From Methanolinea sp. (lineage in GTDB: Archaea > Halobacteriota > Methanomicrobia > Methanomicrobiales > Methanospirillaceae): a DNA stretch of 64,000 nucleotides. A model generated the notes under the pieces. The model did not search any database, had not been told where the DNA came from, and saw only the letters and a list, made by a program, of their open reading frames with translations. The DNA lies in NCBI GenBank assembly GCA_030055515.1, contig JASFYI010000002.1, positions 313,290 through 377,289 of the forward strand. The letters are read 5' to 3'. Positions within the stretch are counted from its first letter, which is position 1. Every line of letters starts with the position of its first letter. Made by a program: the position numbers and the translations under genes. This document shows, in pieces, positions 17,601 to 26,900 of the stretch.

Positions 17601-19508
17601 GTATTCGGGGAGAACCACTACTTCCAGCTCTACACGGGGACCACGCCGAAACGGTTCCTCGCGAGGGAGCACACGGCCCAGCTCGCGCGGTCCTACGCGA
17701 CGAAGGTCCAGTCCGACTTCATCAACGGCGAGGTGGACGTCCTCTCGTGCTCGACGACGTTCGAGCTTGGCGTGGACGTCGGGGAGTTAGAATCGGTCTT
17801 CTTACGCAACATGCCCCCCCGGCCCGCAAACTACATCCAGAGGGCGGGGAGGGCCGGGAGGAGGACGGACTCGACCGCGTTCTGCCTCACGTTCTGCCAG
17901 CTCAAGTCCCACGACTTCCACTACTTTCAGGATCCGGCACAGATGGTCCGGGGGAAGGTATCCCCGCCGTTCTTCGATATCAGGAACGAGAAGATCGTGC
18001 GGCGCCACATGCTCGCAATGGCCCTCTCCGCGTTCTGGAGGGCCCCGGAGTACACGCGTTTCTTCGGGACGGTGAACGAGTTCTTCTTCGGCGAGGGTCC
18101 GACTGGCCCCGAGCTCTTCCGGGAGTTCCTCAGGAAAAAACCGGCGGCGCTCCTCTCCGCGTTCCGCGAGGTGGTCCCCGAGGGCCTCGCGTACCTCCTC
18201 GACGACGCGGACGGGGAGTGGCGGTTCGCCGCGGAGATGTTCGACCCGGAGAGGGGGCCGTTCTCCCTCGCGACGAGGGAGATCCGCAGTGACATCGAGG
18301 CGCTCGGGAGGGCCAGGAGAGACCTCTTCCAGAAGGGCAAGAAGACCGACCACATCCTCAACATCCAGAACATGCTCCTTGGCAAGCGGGTCATCGACTA
18401 CCTCGCGTCGCGCAACGTCCTGCCGAAGTACGGGTTCCCCGTGGACGTCGTCGAGCTCGCGGTCTACTCCCGCGAAGGGGCCAACCTCGACCTCACGCGC
18501 GACATGAAGATCGCCCTCTCGGAGTACGCGCCCGGAGGCGAGGTGGTCGCGGACGGGAAACTGTGGAAATCCCGGTACGTGAAGAGGCTGACCCGTTTCG
18601 AAATGGATCTCGAGCAGAAGTACTACGTCATCTGCCAGAATTGCAGCTGGTACAAGACGTCGTTTAAAGAGGAGGACATCCCGGATGTCTGCGAGGCGTG
18701 CGAGACCCCCCTCAATCTCCCACGCAGGCTGATCAAGCCTGCTTTCGGTTTCATCGCGGACTGGGATGGTTCGTCCCCTGTGGGGATGAAGAGACCGGAG
18801 AGGACGTACTCAACGAGGGTCTTCTACACGGGGGAGAGCGAGGAGAAGGTCACTATCCCCCTCCCCCTCCCCGACGGCCGAACCCGCCTGATCGCAACGA
18901 ACGCGGAGAACGGGCGCTTTGGGATCCTCAATTTCGGGAAGAACCGGGCCGGTTTCAAGATCTGTAGCCTCTGCGGGTACACGGTGCCGGGCGACAAGGA
19001 CGTGCCAAAGACGCACAAGACGCCGTTTGGCGAGCAGTGTCGCGGCGGCGTGTTCGAGACGTTCGACCTCGGCCACGAGTACCTGACGGACATGGTCAAG
19101 CTGGTCTTTGAGAATTACGACCCCGCCGTCCCGAACGCGGAGGGGATCGGGTTCTGGCAGTCCCTCCTCTACGGCATCCTCGACGGCGTCTCCGACTGCC
19201 TCGACATCGAGAGGAACGACATCGACGGCTGCATCTACTTCGAGAGGGGGAGGAGGACGGCACTCGTCCTCTTCGACGCGGTGCCGGGCGGCGCGGGGCA
19301 CGTCCAGAGGATCGCAAACGAGGGCAGGCTCATCGAGGTGCTCGAGAGGACCCTTTGGAACCTCTCGCGGTGCGCGTGCGGGGGCGAGGAGGGCGATGCG
19401 AGCTGCTACGGGTGCCTGCGGAACTACGAGAACCAGTACTGCCACCCGAACCTGAAGAGGGCCCCTGTCATCCGGTTTCTCGCCCGTTGCCTGGAGAAGA
19501 CGACGTAG
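14661..19508 (+). CDS. Giant DEAD/DEAH helicase with C-terminal DUF1998 (DruE/DrmA-like)
   Basis: 1615 aa. The frame is open further upstream, but ATG-TCA-CTC at 14661 has GGTGGA seven bases before it and gives the usual family N-terminus MSLDPFTTSSDLSRRY. Walker A is ATGTGSGKTE at 108-117, then LYPMNALVNDQ, TNYAMLEYLLLRP, DEAHTYTGAKG near 248, GTSATLA near 283, SDSRQDAAFF, ELGVDVG, and YIQRAGRAGRR near 1060. Several CxxC pairs lie in the middle insert. The C-terminal DUF1998 has DAVPGGAGHVQRI and the cysteine cluster CACGG...SCYGCLRNYENQYCH. This domain order is that of Druantia DruE and related DISARM helicases. It probably loads on and remodels invader DNA; no nuclease domain is seen. Confidence 0.88.
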   Translation: MSLDPFTTSSDLSRRYISYMKSTFFIREKKIREQFEDALSKARFVKGPLLEVTPPFTKGASLTSLIAEGVLSREFEVLGLEKLPRTLYAHQERAIRRLVTGKRNAIVATGTGSGKTETFLIPILNALMRERENGTLGPGVRALLLYPMNALVNDQVQRLRELLAGYPHITFGQYTGDTPEEEEQARENYIHEHGSHPLPHELISRERMRRTPPHILLTNYAMLEYLLLRPSDMDLFEGEHAGKWAFIVLDEAHTYTGAKGIEIAMLLRRLKNRVLRDGRRLQCIGTSATLARGASDFPGIVRFARDLFGEPFEPEDIILGERVDPPVPAVTISLRPERILEWAREIESGTEPDIATARRVLEQDGIPPGLLGEWAKSSGGSFRAFLSHVLTHESTIVTLREFLRTNDTPALEDVAAHLFPGDPRQNELTRSLLSLAVRARESGTENPLIPARYHFFVRAIEGSFIAFTPDPIVQIEPVQDVKTPAGTFRAFEMAVCENCGAVYLVGNRSNDVLTHPHPIFYDYAPAEYYLLSPATTLGGEDEDEEALAAARLSTGEEWILCARCGKIKNAKILKDSCPCIQSHAIHLTKVNARERGVHTCLACGKTNSARPIVRRVVTGSDAMGSVLVTELFAHIPLREIRVKKEPRVADPEWGVVTAEGADEPRTARRARKLLVFSDSRQDAAFFAPYLMRTYHQIQKRALLLQILKKYQKSIIANQWSLNDFVLSLVLEIKTLSLCDHDRSNQEIENIAWKWLLDEFFSFEDRISLAQLGLLDFMPVRPPGIGMFRIPLKESPWNLSDDEIWTLLAILLTTLKKKRAFHLPETVRGDRDILGPSGAPAYVRLKTRGTRTQISTWVPQGQKTNQRLDFITRLAARLGVTLPESGAGSARDILEKLWTHVLSPGSPGSHFERFFTDQNLGTEGIAYQLSLSPWVARSPLLDSETVWYRCDTCHKVTPHNLRGVCPTFRCPGALQKINPSEVFGENHYFQLYTGTTPKRFLAREHTAQLARSYATKVQSDFINGEVDVLSCSTTFELGVDVGELESVFLRNMPPRPANYIQRAGRAGRRTDSTAFCLTFCQLKSHDFHYFQDPAQMVRGKVSPPFFDIRNEKIVRRHMLAMALSAFWRAPEYTRFFGTVNEFFFGEGPTGPELFREFLRKKPAALLSAFREVVPEGLAYLLDDADGEWRFAAEMFDPERGPFSLATREIRSDIEALGRARRDLFQKGKKTDHILNIQNMLLGKRVIDYLASRNVLPKYGFPVDVVELAVYSREGANLDLTRDMKIALSEYAPGGEVVADGKLWKSRYVKRLTRFEMDLEQKYYVICQNCSWYKTSFKEEDIPDVCEACETPLNLPRRLIKPAFGFIADWDGSSPVGMKRPERTYSTRVFYTGESEEKVTIPLPLPDGRTRLIATNAENGRFGILNFGKNRAGFKICSLCGYTVPGDKDVPKTHKTPFGEQCRGGVFETFDLGHEYLTDMVKLVFENYDPAVPNAEGIGFWQSLLYGILDGVSDCLDIERNDIDGCIYFERGRRTALVLFDAVPGGAGHVQRIANEGRLIEVLERTLWNLSRCACGGEEGDASCYGCLRNYENQYCHPNLKRAPVIRFLARCLEKTT

Positions 19509-19591
19509 ACATCCGATGAAAGGAAAGAGGTCCGCCCTCCCGCGGATCGTTTCCGCACGGTTTTTCCCCGCCGGCGGCGATAATTCCCGCG

Positions 19592-20989
19592 ATGTTCCCG
19601 CGGAGAGCCGCCGCCCTGTGCCTCGCCTGCCTCTTTCTCTCCCTCCCTGCCGCCGCGGCGACCGGGCCCGGGTGGACGTTCTCTCCCCCCCGCGGGAAGA
19701 TCTCGGGGTTCGCGGTCTCGGGCGACGGCGCGTACACCGCGGTCGGGACGACGATGGGCCGGCTCGTCCTCCTCGACGGATCAGGCGCGGTCCTCTGGGA
19801 GAAGCAGTTCGCAGGACCGCTCGCGGTCGCCCTCGACGGGGCGGGGACGATGGTGGTCGCGGCGGAATCGGAGTCCCGCGAGAAGATGAAGGGCACGCTC
19901 CGGGGCTTTACCACGGGCGGCGCCCCCCTCTGGGTCACCCACCCGGGGTACATCTGCGGCTTTGCGGCCGCGGCGGACCTCTCGCGCACCGCCGTCGGGA
20001 CATCACAGGGGGAGGTCGTGGTCTACGACCGCGAGGGGTGTGTCGCGTGGCGCGAGGCCGACCTCTTCAAGCCGTGGAGCACAAGCTGCGTCGCCCTCTC
20101 CCCCGACGGGAAGTTCCTCGCCTACGCGCTCCACGAGGCGACGCCCGCCCTGTACCTCGTCGACCTCTCGTCCCACAGGAAGAAGGCACTCAAGGTGCAC
20201 TCCGCGACGTACGGGAGCCCGATCCGGGCCGCGCGGTTCTCTGCCGACGGTAAGACCCTCCTCTGCGTCCAGGGCGAGGGGAGCACGGACACGGTCGCGC
20301 TCTTCTCGACGGGGGGCACGCTCCTCTGGAAACGGTCCCTCCCGCGCGTGACCGCCGCGGAGTTCGCGGACGCGGGCGAGGCGATCGTCGCCGGGTCGGC
20401 AGACGGGACCGTGCGCGTCCTCGACAAGGGGGGCAACGTCACCCTCTCGCGGGACGTGGGGAGCCCTGTCCTCTCCCTCGCGGTCACGCCGGACGGGGCC
20501 GCGATCCTCGCGGGGACGGAGAGGGACGGGATCGTCGCCCTCTCCCGCGGGAACGAGACGCTCTGGCAGTGTGTCCCCGACCGGTTCCCGTGGGCCGCGG
20601 TCACCGCCCTCGCCGTCGCGGGGAACGGCACGCGGGTCGTCGCGGTCGTGAACGGGAACGAGGTGATCGCGCTCTCGCGGGAGAACGACGCGGGACGCGG
20701 GGGCGACCCGGCCGGAGGCACGGGGAGCGGGGAGGAGGAGGGATCGCCCGCTAAGAAGGACAACGTGGCGGCGCGAGAACCGGTCCCGTCCGGGGATGGC
20801 GGGGAAGTCACGAACGCGACGGGGACACCGTCCCCGGGCCCGGGGGTCGGCGCGGGGGAGAGGAGGGGGTGTCTGCTCCCCGGACTCCCGGGGATCACGA
20901 GGGATACACCCGCAAACAGGAGTGACCTCTTCGCAACCCTCGTCGCGGGGCTCGAGGGGGGACTCGGCGGCCGCCCGCGGGGGAACTGA
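19592..20989 (+). CDS. Secreted beta-propeller (WD40/PQQ-like) protein
   Basis: 465 aa. It starts with a classical signal peptide (MFPRRAAALCLACLFLSLPAAAAT). Residues about 25-365 contain seven to eight blade repeats of the form 'DG..LLAGT..G.V.VL...G...W', for example SPDGKFLAYALHE, SADGKTLLCVQGE and TPDGAAILAGTERDG. The C-terminal hundred residues are low-complexity Gly/Ser/Pro/Glu linker. Such extracytoplasmic propellers are common in Methanomicrobia; their ligands are mostly unknown. The start is the first ATG that gives the signal peptide. It lies 83 bp behind the helicase cassette on the same strand but shows no functional link. Confidence 0.82.
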   Translation: MFPRRAAALCLACLFLSLPAAAATGPGWTFSPPRGKISGFAVSGDGAYTAVGTTMGRLVLLDGSGAVLWEKQFAGPLAVALDGAGTMVVAAESESREKMKGTLRGFTTGGAPLWVTHPGYICGFAAAADLSRTAVGTSQGEVVVYDREGCVAWREADLFKPWSTSCVALSPDGKFLAYALHEATPALYLVDLSSHRKKALKVHSATYGSPIRAARFSADGKTLLCVQGEGSTDTVALFSTGGTLLWKRSLPRVTAAEFADAGEAIVAGSADGTVRVLDKGGNVTLSRDVGSPVLSLAVTPDGAAILAGTERDGIVALSRGNETLWQCVPDRFPWAAVTALAVAGNGTRVVAVVNGNEVIALSRENDAGRGGDPAGGTGSGEEEGSPAKKDNVAAREPVPSGDGGEVTNATGTPSPGPGVGAGERRGCLLPGLPGITRDTPANRSDLFATLVAGLEGGLGGRPRGN

Positions 20990-21407
20990 CCAGCCGCGGG
21001 GAGGACGGTCGGGGGATCCCTTCGTTTTCGCCCGAACGGGGGAAAGGTGCATCATGCCCCCGCGCGGGAGACCCGCCGGTTTGCCCGGGAGTTGCCGCGG
21101 TGCGACAGGGAGGGGGGTTTGGCGAAAAAACGCGGGCGGCGGGGGCATACGCCGTCCCGTTGCCGCGGTAGTCGGCTGCAGAATTGTTGGGGAGCGGGGA
21201 AGGAGGGGGACAGTCCTGCCCTTCCCCGTCGCACGGCGAGAACATGGTGCCCTTGAGAGATCTGCCGGCCCTGTTATTGCGTCCCCTCAGGGTCTCATCC
21301 CTCCGTGCGGTTCCGGGGGAGGTCTCACGTTTATCCCCGGCAGGGCCTGCCTTGCACCGAGCGCCCCACGGGGGATTGCACGGCGGTGCCCGCCCAGAAT
21401 CGCGCCC
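20990..21407. other. Intergenic region without recognisable features
   Basis: This GC-rich stretch separates a plus-strand and a minus-strand gene whose stop codons face each other. The frames on both strands lack start-site context and show no family features. I see no clear terminator hairpin or repeat here. Confidence 0.5.
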
Positions 21408-22334
21408 TCAGAGGAAGATCGCGAAGAAGAACGCCGAGAGTGTCCCGATGACGAAGAGCACGATGACGACGTACGCGAGGTTCTGCACCATCTCCGAGAG
21501 CCGCGCGGTCTCCCCCAGGCCCTTGGCGAGGCGGTCCTCGAGGCGCGAGATCCGCGCGGAGATCTCCCCCTGCTGCGCCGCCACTTCCCGGACCAGCGAG
21601 AGCCGGGAGTCGAGCCCCGCGACCTTCCCCGAGAGCTCCCGCATCTCCCCTCGGAGCGCGGCGAGTTCCCCAGGCAGGGGGTTCGTGGCAGAGAGGATCG
21701 CGTCCTCGCGGTCGGCGAGCCGCTGGATTTGTTCAGAGAACGTGCCGGTGTCGGGGATCGCGTCGACCCTCTCGCGGAGCGAATCGATGTGCCCCTCCAC
21801 GCGCGAGAGGAACGTGGACACCTCCTGATGCTGCCGCTCTCCCCTCTCCCGGAGGTGTCCCAGCGAGGTGGAGATCTCCCTGATATTCTCCCCGATATTT
21901 TTCCCTACCTCCTGTGCCTCCCCACGGAGTGCCTTAAGATCTTCCGAGAGATGTGCGAGGGAGGAGACCGCTTCCACGTCCCGGTGGATCTCCCCGCCCA
22001 TCTGCCCGAGCATGGAGAGGAGGGTATCTGCTTTCACTGAAAGGCCGGAGAGCCCGCGGGAGAGCGCGTCGAGCCGCCCGAGGACCTCGGCCGCGTCCGC
22101 GCCCTTCCTTGACTGGCTCTCCTCGAGCCCGCGGAGTGCCTCCCGGCATTCTCCCATCTCCCTTGCCAGCTGCTCGAGCCGCGCCTGCAGCGACGATAGT
22201 TCGTCGATCTTCTCCTCAAGCCCGGCGACAGCCTCCTCGAACACGTCCACTTTCTTCGAAAAGGATGCCAACTTCTCTTCCGCGTCGAGAATGATCCTCT
22301 TCTGTTCCTCGGGGGGTAGGAGCACGGGGCCCAT
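21408..22334 (-). CDS. Coiled-coil protein with C-terminal membrane anchor
   Basis: 308 aa. Nearly the whole chain up to residue about 280 is heptad-rich coiled coil (DAEEKLASFSKKVDVFEEAVAGLEEKIDEL..., ...LREVAAQQGEISARISRLEDRLAKGL in spirit). It ends with one hydrophobic helix, LAYVVIVLFVIGTLSAFFFAIFL, so it is tail-anchored with the coil in the cytosol. It resembles archaeal SMC-like or methyl-accepting helper proteins in pattern only; no enzymatic motif is present. The ATG at 22334 is preceded on the coding strand by AATACCGGGGAGGGAGAATC, a good ribosome site. It stands alone between two gene-poor regions. Confidence 0.75.
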   Translation of the reverse strand: MGPVLLPPEEQKRIILDAEEKLASFSKKVDVFEEAVAGLEEKIDELSSLQARLEQLAREMGECREALRGLEESQSRKGADAAEVLGRLDALSRGLSGLSVKADTLLSMLGQMGGEIHRDVEAVSSLAHLSEDLKALRGEAQEVGKNIGENIREISTSLGHLRERGERQHQEVSTFLSRVEGHIDSLRERVDAIPDTGTFSEQIQRLADREDAILSATNPLPGELAALRGEMRELSGKVAGLDSRLSLVREVAAQQGEISARISRLEDRLAKGLGETARLSEMVQNLAYVVIVLFVIGTLSAFFFAIFL

Positions 22335-22895
22335 TGCGCACCGATGTGTGATTCTCCCTCCCCGGTATTAAATGGTGGGTGAATTTCACGGCCCGCAACG
22401 GCCGCGGAATCCCGGGGAGGACCCGCGCCGGTCAGCGGTGTGCCCTCCCGCCTGCCGGGCGATCCCGCTGTGCCCGCCGGTAGACCGGGTCGCGCCGGGG
22501 AGATGGAAGCCTGTTCCCGCGGTCCGCCGGGGGAACCGGGGATCCTGCCATCGCGTCCCCCGCTGCGCGCAAGCCCGTGTGCGGTCCGCCGGGGCGAGGT
22601 CGCGGTGGCCCCCTGTTCGGCATCCCCGCGGTTGCCTGACGACCCTGGATGCTCGTTCCACGGGACCCGCGTTTCCGGTTCCACGCCGCGCCACGAACCT
22701 TTCCGGCGTGCCCGGGATAGTATCTGCCCGGCGCCTGGAAACCGTGCCGGCAAAACGGGTGAACCACCCGTAAACCTCTCCATGCTATACGAACGGACGG
22801 TGGATCTGCAGGCCGGGACGGGCGGGGGGTCTCCGCACGGAAAAACACCTGTCCGCAAGAGCCGCCCGCTAGGTCGCGGTCTCAAAGTCTCCCCG
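22335..22895. other. GC-rich region without a supported gene
   Basis: About 560 bp between the coiled-coil gene and the decayed repeats. Several overlapping frames are open on both strands, as expected in such GC-rich DNA, but none has start-site context, family motifs or a plausible composition. The region looks like degraded sequence. Confidence 0.45.
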
Positions 22896-22897
22896 CC

Positions 22898-23235
22898 GTT
22901 CCCCCACATTCACGCGATAAACTCCAGGAGAGTCCAGGAGAGCCTATCTTCCGAGTCCCTGTTCCCCGGCGTATCACGGGATCGTCGGTCCTCGCATATA
23001 CAGCCCGGAGACGGCCGGAGTGGCCCCCGTGCACGCGGTGCGCCGACTTCCCCCGGTGTGAGGGGGGCCTGGGTGATCGAGTGGCCGCCGCGCACGCGGT
23101 GCGCCGGGTTTCGATGGCCCGGCTGGCGCCCCGGTCCGCCCGTGTCCCCCATGCGCATACGATGCACCGTGATATACCCGAATGCTCCCATGATGCTTCC
23201 AACGAGGTCCCCCTTGCACGCCCCATGCCGGGGAA
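22898..23235 (+). repeat. Probable decayed CRISPR array (type I-E-like repeats)
   Basis: Repeat-like units start near 22898, 22961, 23022, 23083, 23144 and 23207, spaced 61-63 bp, the same period as the intact I-E array next door. The clearest is GTTCCCCGGCGTATCACGGG at 22961, continuing ATCGTCGG. Others share the core CGCACGCGGTGCGCC (23091-23105) or GCACGCGGTGCGCC (23031). The ends resemble the GTTCCCC...GGGATGAACC ends of I-E repeats, read on the plus strand, which is opposite to the intact array. No unit matches exactly, so all are presumably dead. Confidence 0.42.
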
Positions 23236-23462
23236 TCACACTTCCCTTTTCGCGGGGGACCGCGGCCTAGATACCCCGGAGGTACGAGTGCCCGCAGGGG
23301 AACGCGGGTTTAATCTATTTTTCCCGGGAATTACCTTCGTTTCCATGCGCATTCCCCGGGGAATTTCCCCGGGGATGATTGGGGCGGGAGTTCCGATCCG
23401 TGGGTCCCGCAAGGACGCGGGAGGGTGGTTCCCCCGGGACAGGGGCCGGGACGCCTCCCAAA

Positions 23463-23474
23463 ATCTATTTATTC
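23463..23474 (+). promoter_or_regulatory. TATA box of the 83-aa protein gene
   Basis: TCTATTTATTCC lies about 28-35 bp before the ATG at 23498, which would place the transcription start almost at the start codon (leaderless). Confidence 0.5.
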
Positions 23475-23497
23475 CCGGTGGACGAGGCTCGATTGGC

Positions 23498-23749
23498 ATG
23501 TGGAAGTACATGGCTTCATATGACAAGACGGCACTTGTCCGCGCAATCCCGGAGAAGGGGATCTACGAGATGTATCGTGGATTCGGGAAATGGAAGACGG
23601 ATCCCTATGGGTATACGCTCTGGTCCGGCTGGTCGAGCTTGAACCTCAACTATGACGAGATCGAGGAGGACCAAATAAAGGAGGTGATGGAGAACATCGA
23701 CAAGACCATCATCGAGTTCATGAAGCAACAGAAAGAGGAGAACTCCTGA
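23498..23749 (+). CDS. Hypothetical protein (83 aa)
   Basis: ATG-TGG-AAG opens the frame; an in-frame ATG four codons later (MASYDKTALV) is an alternative. The product has an aromatic middle (MYRGFGKWKTDPYGYTLWSGWSSLNLNYDEIEE) and a charged helical C-terminus (IKEVMENIDKTIIEFMKQQKEENS). GC content is lower than in the flanking DNA, and the TATA box just upstream supports expression. It ends about 160 bp before the I-E array. No family is recognised. A T-rich tract (CCTTTTTTCCTGTTTTCC) right after the stop is a plausible terminator. Confidence 0.65.
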   Translation: MWKYMASYDKTALVRAIPEKGIYEMYRGFGKWKTDPYGYTLWSGWSSLNLNYDEIEEDQIKEVMENIDKTIIEFMKQQKEENS

Positions 23750-23751
23750 TC

Positions 23752-23769
23752 CTTTTTTCCTGTTTTCCT
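23752..23769 (+). terminator. T-rich terminator tract
   Basis: CCTTTTTTCCTGTTTTCC directly follows the stop of the 83-aa gene; archaeal termination commonly occurs at such T-tracts. It also separates that gene from the old end of the I-E array. Confidence 0.4.
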
Positions 23770-23909
23770 TGTGCGATACCCCCTCGGGCGCGAAACCCGG
23801 GGTATATTCATGGTGCACCCTTTTTCCAGCAGTGCACGGGGAGAGGGGGCGGTCCCCGGGTTCGCGGGGGGTCCCGGAGAGTGAATGCGCAAGAGAGGAT
23901 TGGAGAGTA

Positions 23910-26900
23910 GGTTCATCCCCACGCACGTGGGGAACTCGTTGCCATGTGCGGGACACTGCACAACGGGATTGGTTCATCCCCACGCACGTGGGGAACTCAA
24001 CGACGTCGAGCTGATGAAAGAAGGGTCGATCGGTTCATCCCCACGCACGTGGGGAACTCGCTGTTTTGTGTAGTCTGCCAGGGCATCCTCATGGTTCATC
24101 CCCACGCACGTGGGGAACTCCTTGATAAGGTCGCTGGCCATCCGCAGCAGCTCGGTTCATCCCCACGCACGTGGGGAACTCTTTTGTTCCAGATTCCTGG
24201 CGACATCTATGGTGCGGTTCATCCCCACGCACGTGGGGAACTCACACTCGTGCATGATTAACCAACCGAGAGAATAGGTTCATCCCCACGCACGTGGGGA
24301 ACTCAAGGCTAACCTCGCGCGAGAGGGAGCGACTGTTGGTTCATCCCCACGCACGTGGGGAACTCGAGAACCTCCCGGCGGCGAGTCGGGCGGCTATCGG
24401 TTCATCCCCACGCACGTGGGGAACTCGCCGTCAGGGTAGGGGGGAGAGGGCCATGCTCCGGTTCATCCCCACGCACGTGGGGAACTCGTGGTACAAGAAT
24501 GGAGATAACACCGTACAGTCGGTTCATCCCCACGCACGTGGGGAACTCCCGGACGCCATGCGCACCGATATACGCGGTGTGGGTTCATCCCCACGCACGT
24601 GGGGAATTCAAGCCCTTCACCGAGGAAGATATAAATGGAGAAGGTTCATCCCCACGCACGTGGGGAACTCCTGTTGTTCCTGCGGAGTGGGCGAGAGAAC
24701 GGCGGTTCATCCCCACGCACGTGGGGAACTCAATGTAGGCGTGTTTCCGGTTCTGAGCGATGGCCGGTTCATCCCCACGCACGTGGGGAACTCGGACGAT
24801 TCTGTGATCCGGTATTCCCTGCCGACGGTTCATCCCCACGCACGTGGGGAACTCTCCACTCTTTACTCTGCCATCGTCTATTCAGTTGGTTCATCCCCAC
24901 GCACGTGGGGAACTCGGGAACAGGGAAGCACTAAAGCGCAAACCAACAGGTTCATCCCCACGCACGTGGGGAACTCAGATTTAAAAATGGTGTTGGATTG
25001 AATGATTTGGGTTCATCCCCACGCACGTGGGGAACTCGTACATCCCTCTGGGAACGTGCAGACGACGACAGGTTCATCCCCACGCACGTGGGGAACTCCG
25101 GCGCGGAAAGAGACAAAATCCGGAATAGATTGGTTCATCCCCACGCACGTGGGGAACTCATCCTCGCGCCTGAATTCCCTTAACTCCAGCGTGGTTCATC
25201 CCCACGCACGTGGGGAACTCAGCTGTATAGAATGGGAGACTCCAGAATGGCTCGGTTCATCCCCACGCACGTGGGGAACTCATCCTCGCGCCTGAATTCC
25301 CTTAACTCCAGCGTGGTTCATCCCCACGCACGTGGGGAACTCGATTCGGTAACACGCTTTGCGAGCATGCAGAACGGTTCATCCCCACGCACGTGGGGAA
25401 CTCCCAGCCGGCGTAGGCACCGAGCATCACAATGATGGTTCATCCCCACGCACGTGGGGAACTCCCAAACGTGCCACCCAGTTTGTTGTGAACGGTCGGT
25501 TCATCCCCACGCACGTGGGGAACTCTTTGTAAAGTCTCCTTTACATACCCCAAAAAATGGTTCATCCCCACGCACGTGGGGAACTCATGGTGATACCAAC
25601 CTGTACTGTCCAATGTCCCGGTTCATCCCCACGCACGTGGGGAACTCGGGAGAACCCACCCCCCCTCTTCCGTAACGTACGGTTCATCCCCACGCACGTG
25701 GGGAACTCAAACGGTATCGTTGCGGCCGCCGGGGGCATTGTGGTTCATCCCCACGCACGTGGGGAACTCACAGAGGTCCGATGCGACGGTCAGGAGGCGA
25801 CGGTTCATCCCCACGCACGTGGGGAACTCTCCTGTTCCCCGCCGCCTGGAAACGGATCCGTTGGTTCATCCCCACGCACGTGGGGAACTCAATCCATATT
25901 ACCCGGCAGGAAGGGCCACAGTAGGTTCTTCCCCACGCACGTGGGGAACTCGTATGTTGTCCAAATACAGCACCAGGTCATGTAGGTTCATCCCCACGCA
26001 CGTGGGGAACTCGATAGCGTGGCCGGTGGAGGTGTATGCACCTCCGGTTCATCCCCACGCACGTGGGGAACTCGTGGCCGGGAATCGTGGCAGGGGGCGC
26101 ACCCACGGTTCATCCCCACGCACGTGGGGAACCCGTTTGCACTCATGGTTCTCCACCGAATACCTAAGGTTCATCCCCACGCACGTGGGGAACTCGACCT
26201 GGCGGAACTGCTGCCATGGCACCATGAGGGTTCATCCCCACGCACGTGGGGAACTCTTGCGAGTTCTGCCCTTAAATGCCCGTCAATCAGGTTCATCCCC
26301 ACGCACGTGGGGAACTCACGAGAATTCGTGGAAAAAACGATGATTTGGTAGGTTCATCCCCACGCACGTGGGGAACTCCGCGCCACAGGCATCGCCACCG
26401 CGGTTTCTTCTGGTTCATCCCCACGCACGTGGGGAACTCTAGGAATAGTACGTTGCCAGCACTTCATAACACGGTTCATCCCCACGCACGTGGGGAACTC
26501 CACATTACGAGGTCCTCGACGACTCGCCGGTTTGGTTCATCCCCACGCACGTGGGGAACTCGAAGGCCCTGGAACTTAGAAAGGCGGGGTACACGGTTCA
26601 TCCCCACGCACGTGGGGAACTCATTTGTGATCTCCACATTGTGCGATATGCTTACGGTTCATCCCCACGCACGTGGGGAACTCAATCGAAGCAATCATCG
26701 CAACACCTATCATCACGGTTCATCCCCACGCACGTGGGGAACTCGAATCGGTTATCCGCCGGGGGAAGGCGCCCGTATGGTTCATCCCCACGCACGTGGG
26801 GAACTCTCCTGTATCTCGTTGCCATGTTCTCACCTTATAGGTTCATCCCCACGCACGTGGGGAACTCGTCCTCTCAGTTACTCTGAGTTTCTCGGCGCAC

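Noticed and set aside
14841-17672. 943-aa minus-strand frame inside the DUF1998 helicase gene
   Set aside because: Antisense shadow; the plus strand has all helicase motifs and the minus frame has the composition typical of shadows.
9143-19508. Calling the cassette DISARM
   Set aside because: DISARM needs a methylase and DrmB/DrmC; neither is present, and the DUF1998 domain is fused to the helicase as in DruE.
22432-23270. Several overlapping frames in the GC-rich region before the I-E array
   Set aside because: No ribosome sites, no family motifs, and they run through the decayed repeats.
23345-23385. Nested CCCCGGGG palindromes as a further CRISPR repeat
   Set aside because: The spacing does not fit the 61-bp period; they look like a simple GC dyad, possibly a terminator.
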